Part shown: in pieces, positions 36,441-48,491 of the stretch
Numbering within the stretch: position 1 is the first letter of the stretch
Layout: each line of letters starts with the position of its first letter
From: Tillus elongatus
Lineage: Eukaryota; Arthropoda; Insecta; Coleoptera; Cleridae
Direction: 5' to 3'
Length of the DNA stretch: 64,000 bases
Assembly: GCA_964006375.1 (NCBI GenBank)
Contig: OZ023265.1
Span: 10,387,795-10,451,794 of the forward strand
Position numbers and translations under genes: made by a program
Notes under the pieces: model-generated
The model's database searches: none
What the model saw: only the letters and a program-made list of their open reading frames with translations
What the model was told of the DNA's origin: nothing

Positions 36441-37180
36441 ATCTGACATGTCTAAGACTTGCACATTGTCAGGACACTTTTTACAGAGTAATCTTTTTGT
36501 GCTATTCTCAACTTTGGATTGTCATTTGTTTTTGAGCTACAGGTATCAACGTTTGTTTTTATTATGGCAGCCATATTGGATTTTTTCTAAAGTGATAGCC
36601 TGTAAAAAGAGCTTTCCAATGATGTACAACATGCTTGAGAAGTCTTGTAATTGCACTGACAATTTTGAGAAAAACCGTTCTGAGGATAGTAGGCTATGAA
36701 ATCCAATACCAGAAAACAAATGACAAAAAAAGTGTTCAAAAGGCAGTAAGCCATGAAGTCCAACAATAGACTTCTACTTTTAACATAATTTTCCACAATG
36801 ATTTACGATTAAAAAAAAGGAACTTTGAGCACACCAATGAATCGGCCCATTATTACAAATGATATTTTACATTACAACATTATCCTAAATTTTTTTTATA
36901 GTTTAATTAAATAGGTAAACCTAGTAAATAACTAAATTTACTAACAGAATAAAAAGCAGATTAATGAGTTACGAAGACGCCTTTGAAAATTGTTTGATGT
37001 TTAAACGTAAGTCAACTGAAAAACAACAGAAGAAAGGTTGCTATGATATAAGACTATCGCGACAATTAAGAATACTGTCATTCTTAATTATCTGAAGAGT
37101 TTGAGGTGTATTTAACACGTTGCTTAAAATTTGATACTAAATAGTTTGTTTCCTGTTTATTTCGAATATTATTCAACAAC

Positions 37181-38279
37181 ATGTTCAGTAATGAAGAATA
37201 TTTTGACAAGTTGGAATGTTATATTCGTTCTAACCGAAAGACCGAGGCAACTGCAAATTCATATCAAAACAACTACCCAGAAATACGACAACCAAACACC
37301 AAAATATTTCGCACGATAGTGACCAATCTATTTAACGACGGTAGCTTCCACGCAACGAAACTGAAAGAAATGAAGAAAGAAATGATGCCGTCTTACAGGT
37401 TTCAAACGAAAACCCTCCGCAATCTGTTCGGTTTTATGGTGGACAAATTGACGTCCAAAAAGTACGGTACACCGTGTATTAAAACTAAGTCATTACCATC
37501 CATACAAACCTACAATCGTACAAGGCTCAAATGTTGACGATTACCCCAAGCGACTTCAATTCTGCAGATGGTATCAAGGACAATTTCAGCAAGATGAAAA
37601 TTTTCATTTGAAAATAATATGGACTAATATCCATATTTAGAAATTGTGGTGTGTATAATCGCCATAATAGCCACTACTGGGCAAATGTAAATCCCCATCC
37701 AAAGGAAGAAAGACGATTGCAAGACAGATTTGGTATTACTGTTTGGTGCGGCTTGTTAGGTAAAAAACTGTTCTTTTTATTTTGCAGATTAGACAGTTAA
37801 TTTAAAAAAAATTAGTTAACTTCATTGTTGGTCCGTTCTTTTTTGAAAATAATTTTACCGCGGAAAGGTATTTTAATCTATTGAGAAATGATATCTTACC
37901 AACAATTAGAAGAGTTCATGATAATTTAGACGAGATTTGGTACCAGCAAGACGCTTGTCCAGCTCACAATGCTAGGATCGTCAAAGAATTTTTGTACCAA
38001 AATTTTAATAATCGTGTCATTTGTAACAATGGGCCGGTTCACTGGTGTGCTCGAAGTCCTGATATAACACCCATGGATTTTTATTTTTGGGGTACTCTGA
38101 AGAATGATGTGTATAAATTCGATCCGCCACAATTTATCAATGAATTACGAAACAGAATCACAGAAGCTATAAATCATATTAACCAAAACACCCTCACCAG
38201 AGTTTGCAGGCATGTTTCAAAAAGGTGTACAAAGTGCATTGAACAAAACGGTGGCCATATTGAACAATTTTCTATTTAG
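37181..38279 (+). pseudogene. Broken DD41D transposase of B2
   Basis: N-terminal helix-turn-helix part at 37181-37537 starts MFSNEEYFDKLECYI. The middle (37540-37860) is frame-shifted but still shows NRHNSHYWANVNPHP and RFGITVWCGLLG. The C-terminal frame 37881-38279 holds IWYQQDACPAHNARIV (Asp codon 37950) and ARSPDITPMDFYFWGTL (Asp codon 38076), 41 residues between them, then a tail ending GGHIEQFSI. The first catalytic Asp lies in the damaged middle and was not located with certainty. B1 is a second, more damaged copy. Confidence 0.83.
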
Positions 38280-39014
38280 TATATTTTTAAGTTTCTATTT
38301 TATTATTTGTTGAGTTCCTTTTCTAATTGTGTTGTTTTGTGGAGTTTAAGTTTCTATTTGTTATTGCCGGGTTTCGTTATGAAACTCTTTCACATAATAT
38401 TACCCAGTATTGTAAATTAAATCACAATATTTTTTTTATCGTGGATCATTACGAAAAATTATGTTAAAAGTAGAAGTCTATTGTTAGACTCCATGGCCTA
38501 CTGCTTTTTGAACACTTTTTTTGTCGTTTGTGTTCTGGTATTGGATTTCATAGCCTACTATCCTCAAAACGGTTTTTCTCAACATTGTCAGTGCAATTAC
38601 AAGACTTCTCAAGCATGTTGTACATAATTGGAAAGCTCTTTTCACAGGCTATCACATGAGCAAAAAATCCAATATGGCTGCTATAATAAAAACAAACGTT
38701 GATACCTGTAGCTCAAAAACAAATGACAATTCAAAGTTGAGAATAGCACAAAAAGATTACTCTGTAAAAAGTGTCCTGATAATGTGCAAGTTTTAGACAT
38801 GTCAGATAAACGCCTCCTTAGATATTGAAGAAAAAAGAAATCGACAAATTTCGGTTTGTTCAAAATAACTCGAAAACGAAAAGAGGCAGGGCAAAATACA
38901 GATCATACGTGGAACGAGCATGAAATTCTACAATACATTACTAATTTAACCGTTTCCCTATCTCTAATAATAACGGAGATATCAATACATTCCCATCCAG
39001 TTTGGGACACACTG

Positions 39015-39455
39015 TATATAATAATATTTTATTATGCATACTTCAAGTATTGGAACCGCGGAATCTCCATTATCCAAATTAAGCAGTGCACAGGTAGTTC
39101 GATCTCAGCGTGTAATCTTCATTACTCTCATATGCCCATTATTATGTTAGAAGTTCGAATAAGAGAAATCTTGCTTGCTGTTTGTCACGCCCAAGGACGT
39201 TAGAACGTTGATCGGAACTGCAAGATGCTCTATTTGTTTTTGTTTTGATTTCTATGCTGTTTGTTTTATACGTGGCGTCACTAAATTAAGATTGTTTTCT
39301 TGTATCCATTTTTTTATAAATAACTCAGATTGTCGCAAATACAATAACAGGTTAGATAAGTTATTTAACATGTTTTCAATAAGAAAATGTATTTTTCCTG
39401 TGTTTTTAAATCAGTGAATACCAAGTGGAAATCTCTTTAGGCTGGTCTAAAATAT
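39015..39455. other. Unassigned AT-rich sequence
   Basis: Spacer between transposon B2 and the gypsy element; no gene recognised. Confidence 0.5.
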
Positions 39456-39850
39456 TGTTACAAAGCACTTCAATAGACGTAGGTGCGGTGTTGCCACATC
39501 TCCAGAATTTCCCCAACATCTGGGAATTTTTGCACAATCTGGCAACACCGCCTCCCCACCCCCCCTGGGGGTGCCTGGGGTGACCCCCCTCAGGCGAAGT
39601 CTCAACCCTCTAGGACCAGAAATAACGAAGTTACCAACTTGTACCCCGTCGGAACGGATAACTGAGGTCTGCACATTCCGAACACCCTGTATATACACCC
39701 TATATACGCAGAGAACCCTTACACCCTGTATACGCAGAGAGATCTTATAGTTCGAGAAACACCTCTTGTGTAACATAGGAGTGGTGACCACATTTGGATC
39801 ATCCTGTATATACATCCCCCTGTATACACACGGGACCGATCTGTATTCAC

Positions 39851-39891
39851 AGAACCTTCTAGTGAAAGAAGGTCCTGGAACGTTCTGGAAT
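39851..39891 (+). promoter_or_regulatory. Heat-shock-element-like sites in the LTR
   Basis: GGAACGTTCTGGAAT (39877-39891) is a perfect run of three alternating nGAAn/nTTCn units, the binding pattern of heat-shock factor. A two-unit AGAACCTTCT stands at 39851-39860. The sites are about 70-105 bp upstream of the predicted start. Function is inferred from sequence only. Confidence 0.65.
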
Positions 39892-39928
39892 GGAATGCTC
39901 TAGAAAGGAGGGGAAGGTACGGCGAGTA

Positions 39929-39962
39929 TATAAAAGCGAAAGCAAGCCAGCACAGTTCAGTT
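39929..39962 (+). promoter_or_regulatory. Core promoter of the LTR: TATA box and initiator
   Basis: TATAAAAG at 39929-39936 and an arthropod initiator TCAGTT at 39957-39962, placing the A (+1) at 39959, 30 nt after the first T of the box. The same arrangement is in the right LTR at 45809 and 45837. Confidence 0.75.
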
Positions 39963-40197
39963 CAGTAAGAGAATGTGGTAGTGACTTGAAGCAGTGTAAA
40001 GTGTTAAGAGAGTAGTGACTGTAGTACCAGATTAGTGACTTTTGTTGAGAGTAGTAATTGTAAGGCCAGTAAATGAAGTGTTTTGTGAGAGAGACATTCT
40101 AGAAATTTTATTGTATCCATATTTAGAGTGTAAATAAAGTTGTTTTGTTAAAATTTAAAGTCTCACTTATCCAGAACCCGGAGAAAACGCAACAATT

Positions 40198-40217
40198 TGG
40201 TGTCAGAAGTGTGGGAT
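40198..40217 (+). other. Gypsy primer-binding site
   Basis: TGGTGTCAGAAGTGTGGGAT, starting 3 nt after the LTR. It closely resembles the complement of a tRNA-Leu 3' end with CCA, with one mismatch and one extra base. Confidence 0.7.
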
Positions 40218-40254
40218 AAGTGAGTGAAGAAGTGAACCGGCAAGCTAGCTGTAA

Positions 40255-43200
40255 ATGGTAAACACCAGATCGACTGACTACGACAAGATGGCTGAAATCA
40301 AAGAGTTGATGGACTTACTGAAAAGACAACGCGAAGAAGACGAACAACGGCGACAAGAAGAAGAAAGAAGACGGCGCGAAGAAGACGAGAGAAGACGACA
40401 AGAGGAAGAACAGAGGCGTCTTGAAGATAAAGAAGAACTGAAAAGACAACGCGAAGAAGACGACAGAAGACGACAAGAGGAAGAACAGAGGCGTCTTGAA
40501 GATAAAGAAGAACTCAATAAGCAACGCGAAGAAGACGAAAAACGACGACTAGAAGACAAAGAAGACCTCCGAAGTATGTTTCACAATATGAGAGTCGATG
40601 TAAAAGAGGAAATTGAACTGATCAACGAACAAATAGAAAGTGTGGACAAGAAAGTAGAAAATGTGAACAGTAAAGTAGAAAATGTAACAGAAAATGTAAA
40701 GGATTGGAACAAACGATGGAAAGAAGTTGAAGGGTTGAAAGAACAAATTAAGATGATCATGAAAGGCACAGAAATCACACCGAAAGAACGGACAGAACAG
40801 GTAATGGGCCAGACTGATAGAACTCAACCAAGAGGAGTTACTGGAACATCCCCAGTTCAAAATCGTCCGGAAGAAGATATGCCACCCGTGCAGCAGCCTC
40901 ATGGAACCTTAAAGCCGCCGACTTTTGACGGAGAAACATCGTGGCCCATGTACAGGAGGCAGTTTGAGGCGGCAGCTCTCAGCAATGGGTGGAGCGAACA
41001 ACAGGCAGCAACTGCTCTAATTCTATCGCTTCGAGGTAAAGCCCTAGAAATCCTCCAGAACATCCCGGAGTCGAAACAGCAAAATTACTTAACAGTGATA
41101 CAGGCCCTAGATTTGAGATATGGTAACAAGTACATGAGCCAAGTCTACCAGACACAACTAAAGACAAGGGTCCAGAAGCCAAATGAGACTCTGCAAGAAT
41201 TCAGTGCCGAAGTGGAGAAACTTGTGCGACTGGCATATCCCCAAGCCCCAGAAGAATTTGTCAACCAGATCACCGTCCAGACCTTCATCGATGGGGTACT
41301 TGACAACGAGATGCAACAATCTTTGAGGCTCGGAAGGTTTAAAACACTTACAGACTGCGTCATTTATGGTTTGGAATTTGAAGCAGCCAAGAATGCATCT
41401 CAACCTCGCCGAAACAGGCTGCGCGAAGTGAAGGAGACAGAGGAACATGCAGACACGACAGAGGAACTAAGGCGAGAAATCAAGTTGATGAAGGAAGCCA
41501 TAAGCAAGCTCACTGCAACGGTTGGAGCACGTAGGACGAAAGCAGATTGGTCAGACATAGAATGCTACAAGTGTGGTAGGAAAGGACACATAAGTAGGCA
41601 GTGCTTACAAACCCAACAGGTGGCTCGCAGAAGACAAGAATATACCAACAGGGAGCGCCATCAGGGAAAACGACCTGACGCCAGTGTAGGTGGGCGACAC
41701 GTGGCATGCGAGACCCAAGGCCCCAAGGTCAGGGTCTCCACTATCCGACGCTACCGCGAGAGCCTCGTTATACCTGGCAGCATAGACGGAAGACAATGCA
41801 GTTTCACCATCGATACTGGTGCTACTAGATCCGTTGTACGTCCAGACATGTTGCCAAACAGGTCGGCACTCACGACCAACAAACAGCCTGTGTTGGAGAC
41901 GGCAAAAGGAGATAGGATACCTGTGCATGGAGAGGCCACTGTTTTCATTAGGCTGGGCAGTACTGAGCTACGGGTAAGGGCTGTCGTCGCAGAAATCGTC
42001 GACGAATTTATTCTGGGCCTGGATTTAATGGAAGATTTCGATGTCCTGTCAGTAGACTTCCAGAATAAGATCTTGAAAATCGGTAACGAAGAGTTGTATT
42101 TATCTCCAACAGCAGGCGAAGCTAATCCCAGGGTGAGACTTATTGTCGACGAGGATACACGGATTCCTGGTAACAGTGAGAAGATTGTCAGAGCCAGACT
42201 AGAGAAGAAACTTGATGGTATGTCTGCTCTCATAGCGGAGCCCCTAAAAGATAGACATGATGGTGCCCTCGTCGCACGATGCTTAGTAGACCCGAAGAGG
42301 ACAATACCCATAAGAGTGGCTAACGTACAAACTAACAGGGTCACATTGAAGAAAGGTGAGGTTATCGCCACTTGCGAACCCATTGACCGAGTGACGTTGT
42401 CCAAAAACGTGACACCCACTGCATTAGACAGAAGACTGCCAGTAGAATTAGTAGAGCGGTTCAAGAATTCATGGGGCCAATTGAACAATATGGAGATGGA
42501 GATGGCAGTGAAGTTCATATTGGAGGAGGCCGATATTTTCGCTCAAGATAAAATCACAGGTCGTACGAGTCTAGTGCAACACAGAATTAATACTGGCGAC
42601 GCAAGACCAATTAGACAGCCGCCGAGAAGACTGCCTTTTGCCAAGCAATCAGAAATCAAGGCGATGGTTAACGAAATGCTGGAAGATGGTGTGATCGAGG
42701 AGTCTAATAGTCCTTGGTCGTCCCCAGTAGTTTTGGTCACCAAGAAAGATGGCACTATGAGATTTTGCGTGGACTATAGAAAGCTGAATGATGTCACCAA
42801 GAAGGACAGTTATCCCCTGCCCCGGATCGACGACACTTTGAACACTTTGGCCGGATCAAAGTGGTTCTCTACATTAGACCTGAAAAGTGGCTACTGGCAA
42901 GTAGAACTCCATAAAGACGATAAGGAGAAGACTGCTTTTTCAACCGGGAATGGGTTGTACCAATTCAAGGTCATGCCATTCGGCTTATGTAATGCCCCTG
43001 CCACCTTCGAGCGACTAATGGAATTAGTGCTAAGAGGACTGACATGGGAAACATGCCTGGTGTATCTCGATGATGTCATGGTGATTGGAAAGACTTTCGA
43101 TGAACACCTGTCGAATCTGAAACAAGTTTTCTCCAGGCTGAGAGGTGCCAATCTGCAACTCAATCCCAAGAAATGCGTCCTCTTCCAGAAGAAAGTGAGT

Positions 43201-44229
43201 TTCCTCGGACATGTCGTTTCTGTGAAAGGGATAGAAACCGATCCAGAGAAAATAAAGGCAGTAAGAGACTGGCCGGTGCCGAAGAACAAACATGAGGTCA
43301 GAAGTTTTCTGGGACTTTGCAGCTACTACCGACGCTTTGTGAAGTACTTCAGCAGCATTGCGAAACCTCTACATAGCCTAACTGAAAATAAGGCCGAGTT
43401 CATCTGGTCACCAGATTGCCAACAGTCTTTTAGAGAACTCAAACATCGTCTTCTCACTGCTCCTATACTGGCTTATCCTCAGGACGAAGGACTGTTCATA
43501 CTGGACACTGATGCTTCCCAGTATGGCATTGGGGCAGTACTCTCGCAGCTCCAAGCCGGAGAAGAAGTTGTGATAGGCTACTTCAGCAAAACGTTCGGAA
43601 AAGCAGAAAAAAATCACTGTGTCACCCGGAAAGAACTGCTGGCAGTTGTAAGATCCATCGAACATTTCCACAGCTTCCTGTACGGAAGAACATTCCGCGT
43701 GAGGTCAGATCACTCTGCTCTGCAATGGCTTCTGAACTTTAGAAATCCTGAAGGACAGATAGCACGATGGATAGAGAAACTGCAGAGCTACGACTTCCGG
43801 ATTGAACATCGAAGAGGAAGAAGTCACGCCAATGCAGACAGCCTGTCGAGAAGACCATGTTCAGTGCATGAATGTAAATTTTGCGAGCGACAAGAGAACA
43901 AAGAGATCGACAAAGTAACTCATCAGATCAAACAACTGGTGGCAGGACAGAAGAATAACACCGATCTAGACGTAAATCTTGAATACATCAGAGACGCACA
44001 GAAGACAGATCCAGACTTGAAAAATATTAGAGAATGGCTACAAAAGGGGAAAAGACCTGAGTGGCACGATGTGTCCCGGTTTGGGGCGGAGGTTAAAGGA
44101 TACTGGCTACAATGGGACTCATTGTGTCTAAAGAATGACATGATCACTCGAAAATGGGAAACTGCCGATGGTAGAGACTGTATATACCAGACCGTTGTGC
44201 CAAGTGAGTGCATAGACAGTGTTCTTTAA
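40255..44229 (+). CDS. Gypsy Gag-Pol polyprotein, ended by premature stop
   Basis: 1324 residues in a single frame; no gag/pol frameshift. Residues 20-105 are an Arg/Glu/Gln-rich coiled coil built partly from a 25-residue repeat (75-bp period, 40396 and 40471). The Gag core follows (about 215-400, FDGETSWPMYRRQF), then CCHC knuckle CYKCGRKGHISRQC (437-450), protease Asp520-Thr-Gly-Ala, RT with YLDDVMV (937-943) and RNase H (DTDASQYGIG, Asp1084; DHSALQWL). The start at 40255 (MVNTRSTDYDK) is the first ATG after the primer site and opens the frame. TAA at 44227-44229 separates it from integrase, which continues in the same frame. Confidence 0.95.
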   Translation: MVNTRSTDYDKMAEIKELMDLLKRQREEDEQRRQEEERRRREEDERRRQEEEQRRLEDKEELKRQREEDDRRRQEEEQRRLEDKEELNKQREEDEKRRLEDKEDLRSMFHNMRVDVKEEIELINEQIESVDKKVENVNSKVENVTENVKDWNKRWKEVEGLKEQIKMIMKGTEITPKERTEQVMGQTDRTQPRGVTGTSPVQNRPEEDMPPVQQPHGTLKPPTFDGETSWPMYRRQFEAAALSNGWSEQQAATALILSLRGKALEILQNIPESKQQNYLTVIQALDLRYGNKYMSQVYQTQLKTRVQKPNETLQEFSAEVEKLVRLAYPQAPEEFVNQITVQTFIDGVLDNEMQQSLRLGRFKTLTDCVIYGLEFEAAKNASQPRRNRLREVKETEEHADTTEELRREIKLMKEAISKLTATVGARRTKADWSDIECYKCGRKGHISRQCLQTQQVARRRQEYTNRERHQGKRPDASVGGRHVACETQGPKVRVSTIRRYRESLVIPGSIDGRQCSFTIDTGATRSVVRPDMLPNRSALTTNKQPVLETAKGDRIPVHGEATVFIRLGSTELRVRAVVAEIVDEFILGLDLMEDFDVLSVDFQNKILKIGNEELYLSPTAGEANPRVRLIVDEDTRIPGNSEKIVRARLEKKLDGMSALIAEPLKDRHDGALVARCLVDPKRTIPIRVANVQTNRVTLKKGEVIATCEPIDRVTLSKNVTPTALDRRLPVELVERFKNSWGQLNNMEMEMAVKFILEEADIFAQDKITGRTSLVQHRINTGDARPIRQPPRRLPFAKQSEIKAMVNEMLEDGVIEESNSPWSSPVVLVTKKDGTMRFCVDYRKLNDVTKKDSYPLPRIDDTLNTLAGSKWFSTLDLKSGYWQVELHKDDKEKTAFSTGNGLYQFKVMPFGLCNAPATFERLMELVLRGLTWETCLVYLDDVMVIGKTFDEHLSNLKQVFSRLRGANLQLNPKKCVLFQKKVSFLGHVVSVKGIETDPEKIKAVRDWPVPKNKHEVRSFLGLCSYYRRFVKYFSSIAKPLHSLTENKAEFIWSPDCQQSFRELKHRLLTAPILAYPQDEGLFILDTDASQYGIGAVLSQLQAGEEVVIGYFSKTFGKAEKNHCVTRKELLAVVRSIEHFHSFLYGRTFRVRSDHSALQWLLNFRNPEGQIARWIEKLQSYDFRIEHRRGRSHANADSLSRRPCSVHECKFCERQENKEIDKVTHQIKQLVAGQKNNTDLDVNLEYIRDAQKTDPDLKNIREWLQKGKRPEWHDVSRFGAEVKGYWLQWDSLCLKNDMITRKWETADGRDCIYQTVVPSECIDSVL

Positions 44230-45324
44230 GAGTTACACAATAGTAGAAGTGGAGGCCACTTTGGTGTCAACAGGACTCTTGCCAGAGTGAGAGACCGCTT
44301 CTATTGGATAAACTGCCGAAGGAGCGTGGAAGAATGGTGCAAAAGGTGTGACCAATGTGCTTCAAAGAAAGGACCAAAGACCCGATCCAGAGGAAAAATG
44401 ATGCAGTACATCTCAGGTACACCGTGGGAGAGAGTTGCCGTAGACATCGCAGGACCTTTTCCCATCACAGAGTCTGGGAACAGATACATAATGGTGGCGA
44501 TGGACTACTTCTCGAAATGGCCTGAAGTTGCGCCGATCCCCAACCAAGAGGCAACGACCGTAGCAGAAGCCCTGATGGAAAATGTCATATCACGGCATGG
44601 CGTACCCTTGGAGATTCACACCGACCAGGGCCGGAATTTCGAATCAGAGGTCTGGAAGAGCCTAATGGACTTGCTAGGCATAAAGAAAACGAGAACAACG
44701 CCACTCCACCCTCAATCAGACGGCATGGTAGAACGGCATAACAGGACCATCAATCAGTATCTTGCTATGTTTGTCGACGAGAATCAGAGAACCTGGGACA
44801 AGCTGATACCTCTGTTCCTCCTAGCTTACAGAAGCTCTCAGCATGAATCTACCGGCTACACTCCATCCATGATGTTGACCGGCAGAGAGATGCGGTTACC
44901 AATCGACATGACGAGACCACCACCGAACGAGGACATAGCGGACCTAGCTACGTTACCTGAGTATGTCGCCGACCTAGAAGGAAAACTGCGCACTATACAC
45001 AGATGTGTCAGAGATAGGCTCCTCTTAAGCAGTGACCGGATGAAGATGCGCTTGGATCGCAGAACAACCCCCCATACATTCAAGGAAGGTGATGCAGTGT
45101 GGCTGTACCAACCGACAAGGAGAAAGGGCCTCAGTCCCAAACTTCAGAAACCATGGGAAGGGCCATACTTGGTGACTAAGAAAATTAACGACCTAGTCTA
45201 CAGAATCCAGCTGTCTCCAAGAACTAAACCCAAAGTTGTTCACATAGAGAGGTTGAGTCCCTATCGGGGCAACGAACCCCCAAGTTGGCGGCCGGTAAAT
45301 ACTGTTCGGGACGAACAGTCTTAA
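44230..45324 (+). pseudogene. Gypsy integrase, downstream of the in-frame stop
   Basis: The frame continues directly after the stop: ELHNSRSGGHFG and WCKRCDQCASKKG are the HHCC zinc domain. Counting from Met at 44287, the catalytic residues are Asp53 (AVDIAGPFP), Asp113 (HTDQGRNF) and Glu149 (DGMVERHN), a D,D35E set. A GPY/F module (WEGPYLV...YRIQL) closes it. The stop codon is at 45322-45324, 12 bp before the 3' LTR. No other defect is visible. Without readthrough the integrase would be made only by internal initiation, which would lose the zinc histidines. Confidence 0.9.
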
Positions 45325-45336
45325 GGAGGGGGGCAG
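45322..45336 (+). other. Gypsy polypurine tract
   Basis: TAAGGAGGGGGGCAG immediately before the 3' LTR, the expected plus-strand primer site. Confidence 0.85.
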
Positions 45337-46074
45337 TGTTACAAAGCACTTCAATAGACGTAGGTGCGGTGTTGCCACATCTCCAGAATTTCCCCAACAT
45401 CTGGGAATTTTTGCACAATCTGGCAACACCGCCTCCCCACCCCCCTGGGGGTGCCTGGGGTGACCCCCCTCAGGCGAAGTCTCAACCCTCTAGGACCAGA
45501 AATAACGAAGTTACCAACTTGTACCCCGTCGGAACGGATAACTGAGGTCTGCACATTCCGAACACCCTGTATATACACCCTGTATACGCAGAGAACCCTT
45601 ACACCCTGTATACGCAGAGAGATCTTATAGTTCGAGAAACACCTCTTGTGTAACATAGGAGTGGTGACCACATTTGGATCATCCTGTATATACATCCCCC
45701 TGTATACACACGGGACCGATCTGTATTCACAGAACCTTCTAGTGAAAGAAGGTCCTGGAACGTTCTGGAATGGAATGCTCTAGAAAGGAGGGGAAGGTAC
45801 GGCGAGTATATAAAAGCGAAAGCAAGCCAGCACAGTTCAGTTCAGTAAGAGAATGTGGTAGTGACTTGAAGCAGTGTAAAGTGTTAAGAGAGTAGTGACT
45901 GTAGTACCAGATTAGTGACTTTTGTTGAGAGTAGTAATTGTAAGGCCAGTAAATGAAGTGTTTTGTGAGAGAGACATTCTAGAAATTTTATTGTATCCAT
46001 ATTTAGAGTGTAAATAAAGTTGTTTTGTTAAAATTTAAAGTCTCACTTATCCAGAACCCGGAGAAAACGCAACA
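45337..46074 (+). repeat. Gypsy 3' LTR
   Basis: 738 bp, near-identical to the 5' LTR. Polyadenylation signal AATAAA near 46013. Confidence 0.95.
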
Positions 46075-46225
46075 ATATTGTTTATCTGTTTAGTGTCAAG
46101 TAACTTCTGAGCGCTGTGATTCCAATGTATCTTTTGTGCTTGATTGATATTTTTCTAATAGTTACCCACAATATTCAGGCTTTTTACGTACTCGGCTATT
46201 TCTTTTTGTAGGATTTTACATATCT

Positions 46226-46500
46226 GCAGTTTTACTCAGCTTGATGGAACAAATTGCTCCATTCAAGTCCGCAGGCTGCGACGAGATTTTCCCGGCCCTG
46301 CTCCACAAGGGCATAGAAATATTGCTTTCCGATATAAGGGAGGTTTTCCGCGCCAGGTTGGCGTGTGGATATGACCAAAAAGCCTGGCGCCGGGTCAGGG
46401 ATGTCTTCATTCCTAAACTGAGAAAGGAAGACTACAGGACCAAGTCGTACAGGTTAATTAGTCTTTCATTCTTTTTCTAAAGACACCAGAAAGGATAATA
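46226..46500 (+). pseudogene. LOA/R1-like RT fragment, a third family
   Basis: Frame 46241-46480 reads FKSAGCDEIFPALLHKGIEI, LACGYDQKAWRRVRDVFIPK and YRTKSYRLISLS, the finger blocks of a non-LTR RT. It differs from L1 and L2 throughout. It ends at LSFFF near a poly-pyrimidine stretch, followed by (TA)n. Confidence 0.75.
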
Positions 46501-46538
46501 GATAGATAGGTTTCCGCTGGGGGAGATCCTCAGGAATC

Positions 46539-46540
<2 letters not shown>

Positions 46541-46634
<94 letters not shown>
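46541..46634. repeat. (TA)n microsatellite
   Basis: TA tract at the left of a P element. Confidence 0.98.
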
Positions 46635-46637
<3 letters not shown>

Positions 46638-46945
46638 TCCCATAACCCCATAACTCAAAAAATAATTAACCGATTTGGATGAACCTTTCTTTTATTGATG
46701 GCTTGGATGAGTTCGTTAGTCAGCAAAATCTGACAAGGTTTCCTGGAAAATTTTGAGTTCTTTCAAGAAAAAAAAATCTTCGAAAATTACAAAGCTATTT
46801 TAATTAAATTTGGTAGATCTGTTGCCTTGGACAAGACCTTACAACATACCAAAATTCAACTTTCTAAGTTTGTAGAAAATTGAGTTATTCAAATTGAAGC
46901 ATTTAATGAAAATTCACTAACATAACGCACTTGCTGCGTCCAGAA
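46635..46945 (+). repeat. P-family element, 3' half
   Basis: After the TA tract comes one 141-bp-type unit (AACTCAAAAAATAATTAACC; GATGAGTTCGTTAGTCAGC), then the end motif at 46905-46942. The head block is not present. Confidence 0.75.
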
Positions 46946-46978
46946 CTTTTAGTGAATTTTTATTTTAAAATAAAATTC

Positions 46979-48339
<1,361 letters not shown>

Positions 48340-48352
<13 letters not shown>

Positions 48353-48403
48353 CTAAAAACACTAATAGAGAGGTATTGGGCCCCCCATATCGGGGGTCAG
48401 TTT

Positions 48404-48491
<88 letters not shown>

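Larger units (their letters stand above)
31792..39014 (+). mobile_element. Tc1/mariner-superfamily transposon B2, split by L1
   Basis: Termini CAGTGTGTCCCAAACTGG (31792) and its complement (to 39014), each next to TA. The left inverted repeat runs 31792-31999, is interrupted by the LOA-like element L1 (32000-36430 plus target duplication), and resumes at 36441 to about 36812. It pairs with 38440-39014, so each arm is about 580 bp. Without L1 the element is about 2.8 kb. The transposase lies at 37181-38279. Confidence 0.88.
39456..40194 (+). repeat. Gypsy 5' LTR
   Basis: 739 bp. Starts TGTTAC, ends AACA. Contains a heat-shock element, TATA box, initiator and an AATAAA at 40133-40138. Direct repeats of ACACCCTGTATA lie at 39680-39740. 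Confidence 0.95.
39456..46074 (+). mobile_element. Ty3/gypsy LTR retrotransposon, very recent
   Basis: About 6.6 kb, flanked by the 4-bp duplication ATAT (39452-39455 and 46075-46078). LTRs run TGTTACAAAG...ACGCAACA. The order gag-protease-RT-RNase H-integrase is that of Ty3/gypsy elements. There is no envelope frame between integrase and the 3' LTR. The two LTRs differ, by eye, by one base (39702 A, 45582 G) and one C in a C run, so insertion was recent. One in-frame stop at 44227-44229 breaks gag-pol. Confidence 0.95.

Noticed and set aside
40278..40902. Serine-rich and Phe-rich minus-strand frames opposite gypsy gag
   Set aside because: Mirror images of the Arg/Glu-rich coiled-coil coding sequence.
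45325..45336. Envelope gene of an errantivirus type in the gypsy element
   Set aside because: Only 12 bp separate the end of integrase from the 3' LTR, so no env frame exists.
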